Shown here piece by piece: positions 46,419-56,897 of a DNA stretch of 64,000 nucleotides. The DNA comes from Notospermus geniculatus (Eukaryota; Nemertea; Pilidiophora; Heteronemertea; Lineidae): NCBI GenBank assembly GCA_002633025.1, contig NMRB01000292.1, positions 325,202 through 389,201 on the forward strand. Direction: 5' to 3'. Numbering within the stretch: the first letter of the stretch is position 1; the number at the start of each line of letters is the position of its first letter. Under the pieces are notes generated by a model, which was not told where the DNA came from, did not search any database, and worked only from the letters and a program-made list of their open reading frames with translations. The position numbers were made by a program, and so were the translations under genes.

Positions 46419-47192
46419 ATTTTTAACAGCCTTCGGTGAGATGTGGATTTCACCCCGCCTGAACCATGTGAACTCCCCGGTGTGAACTACATACTCTCTC
46501 ATGATCAGTGTTGTCCAACCGCATCTCGCCTCATCATGCTCACCGCAAGTCTGAACACAGTTGGGAGAGTTCAGCCACGGCGAAATCCGCACTGCACAGC
46601 GCTGCATGTGTGCACGTAGGCCTACATACATTTGTACGTTCCTGAAAGTTCGTACTCCATCGGAACCTTCGACAGGACCAAAAACACAGTAATCACCACG
46701 CTAGTAACGGCCAACAGCATTTGTCCAGGGATGTGCCGAATCGGATGGAGCAAAACCCAAGCCTAAAAGCAAGCGTATTGTACAGTATCGATATGCGGTA
46801 TCAATATCTATAGCACATGTCAAGAGCTATCGGTTTTTCGCCATTCTAGAGATACACAAGCCATTTCCTGCTCCAGATCTGATGGGCGTTATCTCATGGC
46901 TTGTCATAGGAAAGGATCTAATCTAATGGCAACTGTCAAGTTCCCCTTTATCGAGGATATATTATCCTGTACGCACTGATAACAGTGATAACAAAACTAT
47001 GGTTTTGCGTTGTGAACATTTCACGCGGCCATAAGAACATCTTGTTGCATCCGATACTAAAGTAACCTTCTGACAACTTCCACGATGTAAGTTTTACAAA
47101 TACATCCATTCCATGGCCAGTATAAAGAATACAGTCACGGTTGACGGCAACATATTTCTTAATTTTTTGACGATGTCAAGTGAGGAGTCGCT
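46419..47192. other. Intronic sequence, no feature seen
   Basis: No repeat or coding frame was recognised upstream of the minisatellite. Confidence 0.45.
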
Positions 47193-47516
47193 GATAAGTT
47201 ACTGATTTCTAGAGAAGCCAGTGGCAATGACAAGTTACTGATTTCTAGAGAAGCCAGTGGCAATGATAAGTTACTGATTTCTAGAGAAACCAGTGGCAAT
47301 GATAAGTTACTGATTTCTAGAGAAGCCAGCGGCAATGATAAGTTACTGATTTCTAGAGAAGCCAGCGACAATGATAAGTTACTGATTTCTAGAGGAGCCA
47401 TTGGCAATGATAAGTTACTGATTTCTAGAGAAGCCAGTGGCAATGATAAGTTACTGATTTCTAGAGAAGCCAGTGGCAATGATAAGTTACTGATTTCTAG
47501 AGAAGCCAGTGGCAAC
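47193..47516. repeat. 36-bp minisatellite, nine complete copies
   Basis: Nine head-to-tail units of GATAAGTTACTGATTTCTAG followed by AGAAGCCAGTGGCAAT, with few substitutions. As the unit is a multiple of three, the minus strand stays open and repeats a 12-residue LSLPLASLEISN-like motif. The repeat, not selection for protein, explains this. It lies about 1.4 kb before exon 2. Confidence 0.93.
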
Positions 47517-47547
47517 GAAAGGAGCGTACACACCAAAAACTGAATTC

Positions 47548-47695
47548 CGGTGTGTTCCCGCAAACAGTGGCGTCAGCGCTATTCCAGTGAAGTGTCACAC
47601 AGAAATGGTTCGGGATCACCTTTATGGTGCAGGATTTCTGTGTGGACGCTTCACTGAAGTAGCGGTGAAGCCACTGGTTTGCGGGAAACGCACCG
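47548..47695. mobile_element. 148-bp foldback, CGGTGTGTTCCCGCAAACAG arms
   Basis: CGGTGTGTTCCCGCAAACAG with TGGCGTCAGCGCTATTCCAG pairs with CTTCAGTGAAGCG-type and GTTTGCGGGAAACGCACCG. Flanking CGGTGYG motifs continue to 47710. The 129-residue + frame at 47509-47898 is built from this hairpin. Confidence 0.72.
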
Positions 47696-47710
47696 CAAAA
47701 CGCACCGGAA

Positions 47711-48963
47711 ACGGTTTTGCTGTGAACGCGACTACACATGACGACGCTCACGTACGGCACCAATATCATGATTACGGTAGGACCATCTTGTCCAAACAAG
47801 GCTATCGACTCCGTCTCGACTCCGTCTTTAGCCTTGTCCGAATCATGTCATCTTTTCCGTTAATGCATAAATTATTAATGAGCCTGAACCCTACTTAACC
47901 CCGCCTCCGAGCCAGTCAGAACTCGCGAAACAAATCACCGTTGGACACTTTCTTTGCTCTTCACGCTCGAATTTGTAACATGGATTTTGATTGGCACGTC
48001 GATTTTCCTTCGCGCCCCGATGATTGGCTGAGGCTCTCACCCCCTCAGAAACGGGAAATGTGATGGATTCGAACCAGGCTAGATGGCCGTCGGGCCAGAT
48101 AGACTGGTGAGCACCAGATGGGTAGGACCAGCAGCTCCTAACTCAAGTAACCGTTGGTTTAGTTTGAGGGCGATAGCACTGAATAAATAAGTGCATCAAG
48201 ACTTCTCCATCATCCAATGTATCCTTCGCGGATTTCTTGATTACTGTGGACAAATGTGAGGAAATGTTGACAACAACCGTCTCTAAACCGGAAGTTGTTA
48301 CGGGGAACGAAAGAAAATACTGTGATCATTGGTGTTAAGCGCATAAACTTCTTTGGAATGCAAACTGTCTCCCTTCGAGGATAATGTTTAGAATACGCTA
48401 GGTGATATTTATCACATAGAAACCCGGCCACGACCGTAATCCGTCTGCAATGAAATGTCACACATAAGAGTTCTCTCTCGCGCTGATTCAGCATTGGCAT
48501 TCGCCGCGGGTTTTTCTTTGCTTACGGTCAATCATCTTCTTGCTGTAATAGCATTATTTTCTTTTACCTTGTCAGAATACATCAAGAGAATCCTTGTGAT
48601 GGGGATGTAACAAAATGAATCCGCGTCTCTCTGTATAAATTAGACCAAATGTACACTGCATTGTAGTGTATGCTAGTTAACAGAATGTGCATCTCATGAA
48701 AGACTCAAAATGGCGGCAGAAAAAAATGACTCTCAGTCCGAGTTGCAGTTCAGCTCACGGCTGCGTCAAGCGCCAGCCTCATCGATACAAAGACATTAAA
48801 ATTTAAAAAAATTTCTCTTCTTTGGTGGCGCTTTTCACACTTTTGATTTTCGATTGCATCAAACGTTATTGAGTGAAAGGTTGTATTTCAGAGAAGCTGA
48901 CGAAGCTTTCGATTGCCATTTTCAAATTGTTGTTTCATTATCTTTCTACTACAATCTTTCCAG
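47711..48963. other. End of the large intron before exon 2
   Basis: No repeat was recognised. A 29-codon frame starts at 48711 with ATGGCGGCAG but ends in a stop without a splice donor. The last 60 bases form a strong pyrimidine-rich acceptor tract. Confidence 0.5.
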
Positions 48964-49130
48964 ATCAAAACAGCTCATCAAAGGTGCCATACTCGACAAT
49001 GAGTTCCTCAAAAACTTGGAGGCCAATCAAGTTCGTGAGATCGTGGACTGTATGTACGAGAAGAACGTTAAACAAGGCCAGTTCATCATCAAGGAAGGAG
49101 AAGCTGGCCAGCATCTTTACGTTTCTGCAG
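48964..49130 (+). CDS. PRKG1: cGMP-dependent protein kinase, exon 2 (start of first cGMP-binding domain)
   Basis: A 167-bp internal exon bounded by TTTCCAG and CAG|GTAAGA. Its first base completes the split Arg codon of exon 1, and it ends one base into a codon (phase 1). It encodes residues 135 to about 189, SKQLIKGAILDNEFLKNLE through IIKEGEAGQHLYVSA. This is the N-terminal helical bundle and first strands of cyclic-nucleotide-binding domain A. The KEGEAG turn and HLYV strand are typical. The phosphate-binding cassette (FGELA-type) belongs to the next exon, which is not in the window as far as I can see. Frame extension upstream to an ATG at 48854 is intronic read-through. Binding of cGMP here releases the pseudosubstrate in exon 1. 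Confidence 0.93.
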
Positions 49131-51605
49131 GTAAGAACATCATTCATTTCTTTAATAGAAAGCCTTCATTATAAATTGGTTGCGTGTTTACTCATTTTTG
49201 CATGTAAACCATGTCATGCAAGCAGTAACAGAAAAATCCTTTAATAATCCGTAGCGGTGGTTAAATGTGAACCCGGATATTTCATAATAAATTGAGGATC
49301 GTCATCTGCGTAATCATACGGGCTTGGTTTCAGAGGTTGCTTCCGTTTTCCTCTATATCAGGGTCTTCCTGAGATTAATGAAGTTTTCGCTACGCTATGT
49401 CCTCCTCACGCCAGACAGTTAACTCAGACACGGAACTGAGAGTTTCTGAGATTAATTAGGTTTCTCAAATCACACAATAGTGTCAACAGTCTATTCCCGT
49501 ATAATACAAGTATCACGATGCTATGGCTGAATAAGATGGCAATCTGGCCAATTATCCTTTCCTCTTTGATGTGGAAATCGGCGGTAATGAGAACATGAGC
49601 AGTGTAAGTAACTGGTACCGTTCTACCGGTAATGATGACTTACGAGCGATATGACCCTCGAGAAAGGATCTACAGTGAGTTTATTACCTATTGTTTAAAG
49701 TCCCAGTTGCGCCTACTTTTTTACAACTTAAGAAAGATAGGGGATATAATGCTGATTGAGATGCTTTTTGTTTCATTGAAAAATTCCAACTGGTTGAAAA
49801 GTTGTAACATATATTTATGGATTTGGTCGGTCAGAGGAGGATGTTGGGCCTAATTTGATGACGTCATCTCAGGAATTTGCATAATGAGCATACATTTTAG
49901 TGTGTAATGGACTTGCGCAACTATTTATGTGAAAGAATGAAGTCAGAAATTTGTCTGTGAGTAAATATGTATACGAAAATGAAGTTTATCTCCCCATTGG
50001 ACGGCTCAGATTTGATTTCAGTTATACATGCAATGACATGCATCACGCATAAGTTCCTTACTGTACGGAAAATAGCACTGGCATTTTCACACACATATTC
50101 CGCAATATCTCCAAACAACTCATCAGAATTTGATGAAATATGCGTATTCCCTTGTGTATTTTATACACTTCAGTCATGTCAGTAATAATCTGTGCAATAA
50201 TTTTGATATGCAACTTGGACTTTAACTGGAAGGGTGCGTGATGTCTTATATAAACCTATACCTATCGATATTTGCCACCTGTCTGTCAGACACTGGATGA
50301 CGCCCGCCAGTGCAAATTTGACTCTTCATTTTTCCCATAAACGCATTCTGCGTCGCAATGTCGACAGCGGGAAGTCACAAATATTAAAAGTTCACGGGAA
50401 GTGCTTGAGGTGCACCATGTTAATGAAGCTGCTACTTCCGTCGAACAAATCATACACGTATTTGCCGTCGAAGAAAGCTTCCTTCTTTGCAACTACTTTC
50501 GCCTTTTTCTAGGATGAATGGAGTCTGTGTGACTTGTGATCTCAGGAAGCAGTCAGTTGTATACACAAGTGTCGCTTCTGTCGATGTCACCTCCTATTCC
50601 GTTGTAACCTATAACCAATGTGTAATGTCAAAGAGTGCTGCCGATGATAAATATCAGAAGCTGTGAGTCTGTTGATCCTGAGCAATGGCTCTCAAACATC
50701 CCCAGGTGACCTCTTCACGCCAAGGGAAGAAGTTCCATCACTGTCTCTCGGTTTGAAAAAAATATTGGAATAGCCCACGTCTGAACGGAAACAGGTAAAA
50801 ATCGTCATGTAAAAATTCCCCGAAGTTAATAAATCCCCAATTGGGATGGTAAAGAGGTAAAAAATGCTCAATTGAATTTTTTCCTCAAAAAACTGAGTTT
50901 CGAACATTTTCCCACTTTTTTGCCCCCAAATATTTTTTTTTATTTTTTTACTTTTTACCTACATGTAGCCTACCTTCCAAATTGGTGGATTTTTCCTTTG
51001 GGTATTTTACCTTGGGATTTTACCTTTGCCTACCGTCTGAATGTGATGAGCGTTTCCATGTCAAATAGGGTTGTGAGTAATTCTGCTGTGGCAAAAAAGA
51101 ACCCTGCATCGTGTCGCACAGCCGTTCTCCTAGCCAATTGGTGGATTGTCGCTGTCACGCTGGCCCTAATTGATCTATTCAATATCTCCCCCGTCAGTAT
51201 GATTGCAAGCATTGCCTGTCAACATGGGAATTTCCGCTTGTGTATACCGAGTTGATGACACCCCAATAATTGAAATAATAAGTGCCATCTCCGAGACAAT
51301 ATTGCCCATTTCTTTTGCCTCTCCGTTTCCAACGGAATGTCCGTTCAACCTTTTCCTTTGGGTGGCGTGGGGTGGTCACGAAGCTTTATTACTGTGTGGG
51401 GGAGGGAAATGCCAATTGCCTCGTAGCAAGGAAGATGATGAGGGAGGTCTGCGATCGATGCAGTGATAAGATCATATTTGAGCGAATTGAGTGTTTGTAA
51501 GAGCTGCGGGTAGTGGATGGTGTAATTTGCTTCGGCGATTGTGGGCTTAGTGTTACACTCCCCCAGGGGAGGGTATGCCGCAGAGATTATTTTCAGGACG
51601 ATTTG
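49131..51605. other. Next PKG intron, first part, no feature seen
   Basis: No exon continuing the cGMP-binding domain was found by eye. AT-rich sequence at 50860-51040 has loose self-complementarity (AGGTAAAAAATG, CATTTTACC-type) without clear ends. Frames at 50872-51255 (+) and 51345-51731 (-), 127 and 128 residues, show no domain. Confidence 0.5.
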
Positions 51606-52016
51606 TAGACTAGTTCCCAGTCTAACCGGTAGGATTAAATACTGAGATCTGTAGCGCCTGTCGTCCATAACCACGCGGAAGTCGATGAAAAACGGCGTTG
51701 ATTGGTCGCCCTCCTTCAACAAAAAAAGCAATCAATGGTTTTTCAACCAATCACTGATTGTGTTTTTCATCGGATGCTTTCCGAAACGTGATTACGACGA
51801 CAGGTTCTAAAGCCAAGCGCACATTTGCGGCAAAACTCAATGCGCTAGCTTTAGGCTAGGCGCACATTGACGGCAAATCTCAATGCGGTAGAATCCAACA
51901 GCTTTGGGTCAGTCGACTTAAAACACCCCTACCGCATTGAGTTTTTCCGTCAATGTGCGCCTAGCTTTACCAATCTCATTTGAACCCTACCAGTTAGATC
52001 GGGAACCAGTTTAGAC
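51606..52016. mobile_element. Nested foldback containing two inner hairpins
   Basis: The outer arms are TAGACTAGTTCCCAGTCTAA with CCGGTAGGATTAAATACTGA, and on the right CAATCTCATTTGAACCCTAC with CAGTTAGATCGGGAACCAGT. Inside are hairpin one (51654-51808: GCGCCTGTCGTCCATAAC with GATTACGACGACAGG) and hairpin two (51811-51967: GGCTAGGCGCACATTGACGG with CCGTCAATGTGCGCCTAG). Hairpin two has a third, tandem arm copy at 51811-51850. The order suggests successive insertions. Confidence 0.75.
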
Positions 52017-53006
52017 GGTTTCGACATTAAATAAATCTAGCCCCAAGGGGCGAACAAACAGTACATGTATATGGAAATAATCTAGAATTCTATCGTTCTG
52101 CATTTCACAAAAATAAACAGCATAATATTGGTTGGTCTTTGATCTTCGATGCATTTGAAACGATTGCAGCCCACGTGGAGGTTTTACAACTTCCTCACTC
52201 ATGATATTTAGCCCACGGATTTCTGACTTGGATCAAAAGATGCTGATAAAATGAATGTGCTCATTGAATGTAGATCTCCATGCGTGTTCACTGTTAGCAC
52301 GACCTTAAGCTGGGAGCAGAGATGCAGGTTCAAATATGTGACACCGCCTCAGTGAGATTATCTCATTGAGACGTGCTCTGCGCACTGGTGTGCTACGGCT
52401 GTGGCGTGTAGCACACTGGTGTGCGACATGTACTACGCTGCATGTCTACTACTTTACAGAATTTAAGTCTGTGAGATCAACTCACTGAAGTCGTCTTTTT
52501 TTCTCATTTGATTTTGGAAATCATGTGAGCCGTGTCGCTGACATTGAACTAGCAGAGTGGAGTTTTTTGCGTAGCACACTGATAACGCTTACAGAGGGTC
52601 ATTAACTTCTGCCTATTTGCTATCAGCGTGACATTTTCATTTTGGATATCGTGTCTGTGACCCGTGTCGCAGAGATGAGTTTTTTTAGCGTAGCACACAT
52701 AGATCTTATCTCACAGACATATCGCACACATGATCCCACTGAGTTTTTCGGATGTGTGCTACTAGGCTGCGAGCTTAGAACAAATTGCAGTATTATAAAT
52801 GTAATACACAGTTACATGTGCACTACAGTCTCATTTCTCCATCCACATTAGTAAGGAATGTCAATAAATGGTGTTTCTGAAATTACGTTCGATGTTTTAA
52901 GAACAGTTAACAAATTTACAGCGTAAGCTTTACTCTGTAGTTTTGTGTTCTAATGTACATGTTCTAATGTACATGTACGTACGTTTGCAGTCGTTACATG
53001 TAAATT
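52017..53006. other. Degenerate GTAGCACACT-rich region
   Basis: Between 52330 and 52765, GTGTGCTAC and GTAGCACAC occur in both orientations, with CAGTGAGAT and ATCTCACAGA near the outside. This suggests one or two heavily decayed foldbacks. No clear ends and no gene. Confidence 0.4.
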
Positions 53007-53157
53007 AGGGAGGTTTTGAAATCAAACGATAAACGTAAACGTTAACGACAACGTTATTTTTGTACCGACAATGCAATATAAAATCTGTTGAATGCGTAGT
53101 ATGAAAAATATCGTTGTCGTAAAGTTTACGTTTATCGTTTGATTTCTAATCCTCCCT
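53007..53157. mobile_element. GGAGGTTTTGAAATCAAACG hairpin with ATT duplication
   Basis: A 151-bp sister of 34751-34900. Ends AGGGAGGTTTTGAAATCAAA and GATTTCTAATCCTCCCT. ATT lies at 53004-53006 and 53158-53160. Confidence 0.9.
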
Positions 53158-53160
53158 ATT

Positions 53161-54051
53161 ACCCGGGGCAAAACGTGACATTTATGGAATGCAGTACAGC
53201 TGTGGTCTATATGACACATGCTAGGCTCGCCGTAAGAAAACATTGATCTGCATCATTATCTTTTACGATCATCGAAGCGCTGTCGAAACTTGCTGAATGA
53301 TGTTGGCAAATGGATGCAAAACGCAATCTAACAGTATTGTTTTTTTCGAAAGATTGAAGAGTTTTTCGAGTTGTCTGACGAAAATGTCATCCTCACCATT
53401 TCCTGCTATAGGGACGTCGCTCCTTTTGCGTGAAACTAGAAATCGAAAGGTAATCGATTCCCGTTAGAAATAACAACGTAAAAAATCGGCTTACATTAGA
53501 GATCACGGGTATATCGTTATTAAGCTGGGATCATTGGCGTGTAAAACAGGTACATTATCCAATACAAGAGGTACATCGATTTCAAGATTGAAATAGCAAC
53601 GCCTGAAGCGGCGAACCTAACCAAGTAAAGGAAAATAAGAGATCGCTTGGATCTTCCGAACCTATACATCGATCAAAATTATCCAAATCCTGTGAAATTA
53701 TACCGTCTTCAAAGTATTCTGAAATTCGACAAATGCTCACTCATCTACCTTAATGACCATCTTTACGTTTATATGGGAACCTAGCGCGCANCGCTTTTCG
53801 AAATACGCGGGCTATTAAAGTAACCTCCTTATTGTCATTAAAATAGGCCTATGCGCACGGACGCACCGGGTGTACAAAAGCATTGTGCTGGACAATATTT
53901 TTGAAAGAGTGTAGGTTTTGGCAACGAACCATGATCAGCTTGTCCTTGACGCCTAATTTTATTAACAATACATGGTTATTCATAAATAAGACGGTTCAAC
54001 CTTCGACCGCCGCACTAAAACGGCGCTGTATGTTTCCACTACCGCCCCCTT
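53161..54051. other. Non-coding sequence with one unresolved base
   Basis: N at 53791. No gene, RNA or repeat recognised. Confidence 0.5.
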
Positions 54052-54115
54052 AATGTGTAGTATGAAAAATAACGTTGCCGTGAAGTTTATGTTTATCGTT
54101 TGATTTCGAAACGTC
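54052..54115. mobile_element. Half-hairpin relic of the GGAGGTTTCGAAATC family
   Basis: It matches only the right half of 53007-53157: TAGTATGAAAAATAACGTTG through GTTTATCGTTTGATTTCG and AAACG. The left arm is absent, so this is a truncated copy. Confidence 0.7.
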
Positions 54116-55682
54116 TGTAATCTGTGTTGCCACGCTGGAAACATCAAACCCAGGAAGAAAACTGTTTGAAAAGAGTCCTTCCGCTGCTTTACTTAGTAAA
54201 TCGGCAAGGTGGTTGCTACAAATCAAGCCGCCGATGACCTGGTCGTTGTGACGGGAAATCTTAAGGACTCCGGAAGCAATAAGCAAGATTTGCAGACATC
54301 CCTACGTCTGCCTCATGGAACACGATACCTTCTTCTCTCACTGACGACTGAAGTTGCTATTAAATATAGATACATGTACTTGCCAAAGGCTAACGTCAGC
54401 GAGTCGGCGACATGGTGGTATCACCACGAAACCCGAGCCAACTTTCATGCTTTTAAGATCATATGCCTTGACATATAGCGACTGGTCATTCTTCTTTTGC
54501 ATGTATCCATTTCCTTTTGACATTTAGAACAACTGACAGTACAAATGGTTGCTGACTTCAATAGGGACACTGAGTGTTTGAATTCCATTTGGAAAGACTC
54601 CTTGATACTCTGAAGCATCCTCCGGTAATGGAGAATGTCATTGGACTCCTGAACCAATGGAAATTTTGATGGTTGGCTTGAAGAAGTAGCGCCATGGGAA
54701 TAGAACCAACAGGTAATCGAATATGAAATGCATATTCATCTTCACTCACATTATGTGGCTTTTCTTCTGATTTATCAGGATTGCTTCAGGAGCCTGTACT
54801 TCTTATTGACCATATATTGTAAATGGCGTATACCTCTTAGACGCCAAGATGAATGTCGTTTTTCAGATTGTATCGCTGTGATTGATTTTGGTAATTGCCA
54901 TTTAGATGTGAACACCGAATCGGGCACATCATGTTATTTATTACCAACTGCACTGTAACACTTTCTGTCAAGTGATCTGTTTGCGATTCGGTTCGAATGA
55001 TTGCCCATTTAGAGATTATCCGCTTATTTTAACATCGCAGTTTAGATCAAGTTCGTAATTTATAGGACTTAATGACTGAATGGGCTGTTTGGTAATCAAA
55101 TGTTCTTCGATATTTTTTTTGACTCACCAATAAAATGGCCCACCCTGTGGCATTTGATTAATGTTGCCTACAAGATACATTATACCGTACTATCAGAAAC
55201 CGTTCAGAACATTCGCCGCTTGTCACCTTCTTCCTGTTTTTTTAAAAAACAAACTCAGGTCAGACTCCATTTCCGAAATAATACTCCTGACAAATATCTC
55301 TTTCATGAGAATTAGTGCTCCAGAATAGCTATCTCGATCGCCATTAGCTGTCTCTTACAGTTATTTATGTAGCTAATTACCTGCTATTAAAAAACACCGG
55401 AATGCATGGCAACTAACGGATCTTTATATGGACAGTACATAACATATACACGTACCACGAGTACATGTACATGTACATGTATGTGGTTCGATCTGTCAAT
55501 GATAACAAATTGATCACAATATTGGGTGATACGGGTGTCGAGATATTTTATTCTTTCTTGATGCCAATCGATCGATAAAAATCCTGTTCGATGCGCTCTA
55601 TTTTGATCAGGGGTATTTTGACTAACAGTTTCATGAATGCATTATTAATGAGAAACGATGGTCTTCTTATAATACCAACGAA
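54116..55682. other. Non-coding sequence, no gene seen
   Basis: A TACATGTACATGTACATGTA run lies at 55462-55481. Frames at 54209-54478 and 54728-54958 are unsupported. Confidence 0.5.
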
Positions 55683-56079
55683 CGTGAGCCACGACCTTGG
55701 TGTAACGTTTTGATCTTTAGTGTACTGGTTGGTGAAGGACACTTCGTCACTTGCTTTCCCATGTTATGCTCAAGCCATTTCGAAGCCGGAAGCACGACTA
55801 GAGCAATGTAAACTAAATCAGGAGCTTGAAAGATGGAATGACAATAACTCGCCTGCGTTGACCTTGGGGTAATGTTTCGATATAAATTGTTCTCGTTGGT
55901 GAAAGAGAATTCCGCTTTCTAAATGTTGTGCCCAAGCCATTTCGAAGTTTGAAGCACGGCTAGAGCAATGTAAACTGAGTCAGGGGCCATGATGGTATGA
56001 CAAAGCGCCTACCAGGACTTGGGTAGCGTCTTGACATAAAGTGTATTCGTTGTAAAGGACAATTCTGCTTCCCATGTTG

Positions 56080-56820
56080 AAATAGAAATAGAAATAGAAA
56101 TATTTATTGAAATCACAAACCCTCTAGGGGTATAGGATGGAATTACAATATGTACAGGATTTTGATTGGAGATATGAAGAGGCTTAGAAAAGCCAAAGAG
56201 GTTATAAATGAGGTGAACAATTGATCACGACGTACAATAAATAAAACAATTCAACATAGTAAATAAGAAATGAAACAGTCTGGTTCAAGTATCTGTGATG
56301 TGGTATGAATGTTTGAGTATTAGGCTCTCATGTTAAAGCACTTGTAAATGAATTCTGCCACAAGGCTACAGACTGTTTTGTCTTCACATGACATAAGCCA
56401 AATAAATTTATTGGAATTACAGTGGCACCTCTCTATTAAGGACACCTTCGGGACTGACAAATGCTGTCCTTAATTGAGAGGTGTCCTGATTATAGAGGTT
56501 GAAATGAATAGAAATGACCAGTTTGGGACTGAACATTGGTGTCCTGATTAGAGAGGTGTCCTCCTGGCAGAGGTGTCCGTTAAGGGAGGTTCCACTGTAT
56601 CTAGATTTTCAAAATGTTTAGAAATGCCGGTAGCAGAAATTTTGTTGAAGAGTTCTTTTCTCAGAGTTGAAAATTTAGGACATGCAGTAAGAAAATGGAG
56701 TTCATCCTCTACTTCGTTCGTAGAACACTGGACACATAATCTCTCTTCCGGAGCAAGACCCCTGTATCGGTCTCTCTCAATAGCCAGATCGTGTGCACTG
56801 ATTCACACTGATTCGCACTG
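56080..56820 (-). pseudogene. LINE retrotransposon 3' fragment (C-terminal reverse-transcriptase polyprotein)
   Basis: Read on the minus strand from 56820, the frame starts HDLAIERDRYRG and continues EERLCVQC, EDELHFLTACP, then a KFIWLM-type motif. This is the conserved Cys-His-containing C-terminus of LINE ORF2 proteins (CR1/L2/RTE style). It ends at a stop at 56320-56322. The 3' UTR contains AATAAA and ends in three to four TTTCTA units at 56085-56103, a simple-repeat tail typical of such LINEs. The copy is 5'-truncated and dead: it lacks endonuclease and RT core, and is interrupted by the element at 56420-56597. Its 5' junction has doubled CACTGATTC filler. Confidence 0.85.
56420..56597. 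mobile_element. CAGTGG MITE inserted in the LINE, TA duplication
   Basis: A 178-bp element flanked by TA (56418-56419, 56598-56599). Left end CAGTGGCACCTCTCTATTAA, right end GGGAGGTTCCACTG. GAGAGGTGTCC and its complement recur inside. CAGTGGAACCTC-type ends with TA fit Tc1/mariner-pogo elements. Skipping it and one TA leaves the LINE frame open across the junction, so it arrived after the LINE. Confidence 0.9.
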
Positions 56821-56897
56821 TTGTGCTCAAGGCATTTCGAAGTCTGAAGCACTATAGAGCAGTAACTGAGTCAGGAACGTGAAGCCAGGATGGAATA

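Larger units (their letters stand above)
29190..48963 (+). other. PKG intron between exon 1 and exon 2 (19,774 bp)
   Basis: It starts GTACGT and ends in a pyrimidine-rich CTTTCTACTACAATCTTTCCAG. Phase matches on both sides (two bases plus one base rebuild an Arg codon) and the spliced protein has family-typical spacing between pseudosubstrate and first cGMP site, so no exon seems to be missing. It contains at least 19 foldback or palindromic elements listed separately. The stretches 29190-30427, 38023-39473 and 43509-46162 show no feature I can support. Confidence 0.85.

Noticed and set aside
47193-47516. CRISPR-like direct repeats
   Set aside because: Units are contiguous with no spacers and the DNA is eukaryotic, so it is a minisatellite.
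47159-47563. 134-residue minus-strand frame with repeated SLPLASLEISN
   Set aside because: It is the 36-bp minisatellite read in frame. Unit length divisible by three keeps it open without selection, and no homolog or splice context is visible.
47509-47898. 129-residue + frame
   Set aside because: It is built largely from the inverted repeat at 47548-47695; no recognisable domain.
48854-48963. Extension of PKG exon 2 upstream to an ATG
   Set aside because: The sequence is a pyrimidine-rich splice acceptor region, and exon 1 joins at 48964 in phase.
51345-51731. 128-residue minus frame
   Set aside because: No domain, no codon pattern and it runs into the nested foldback at 51606.
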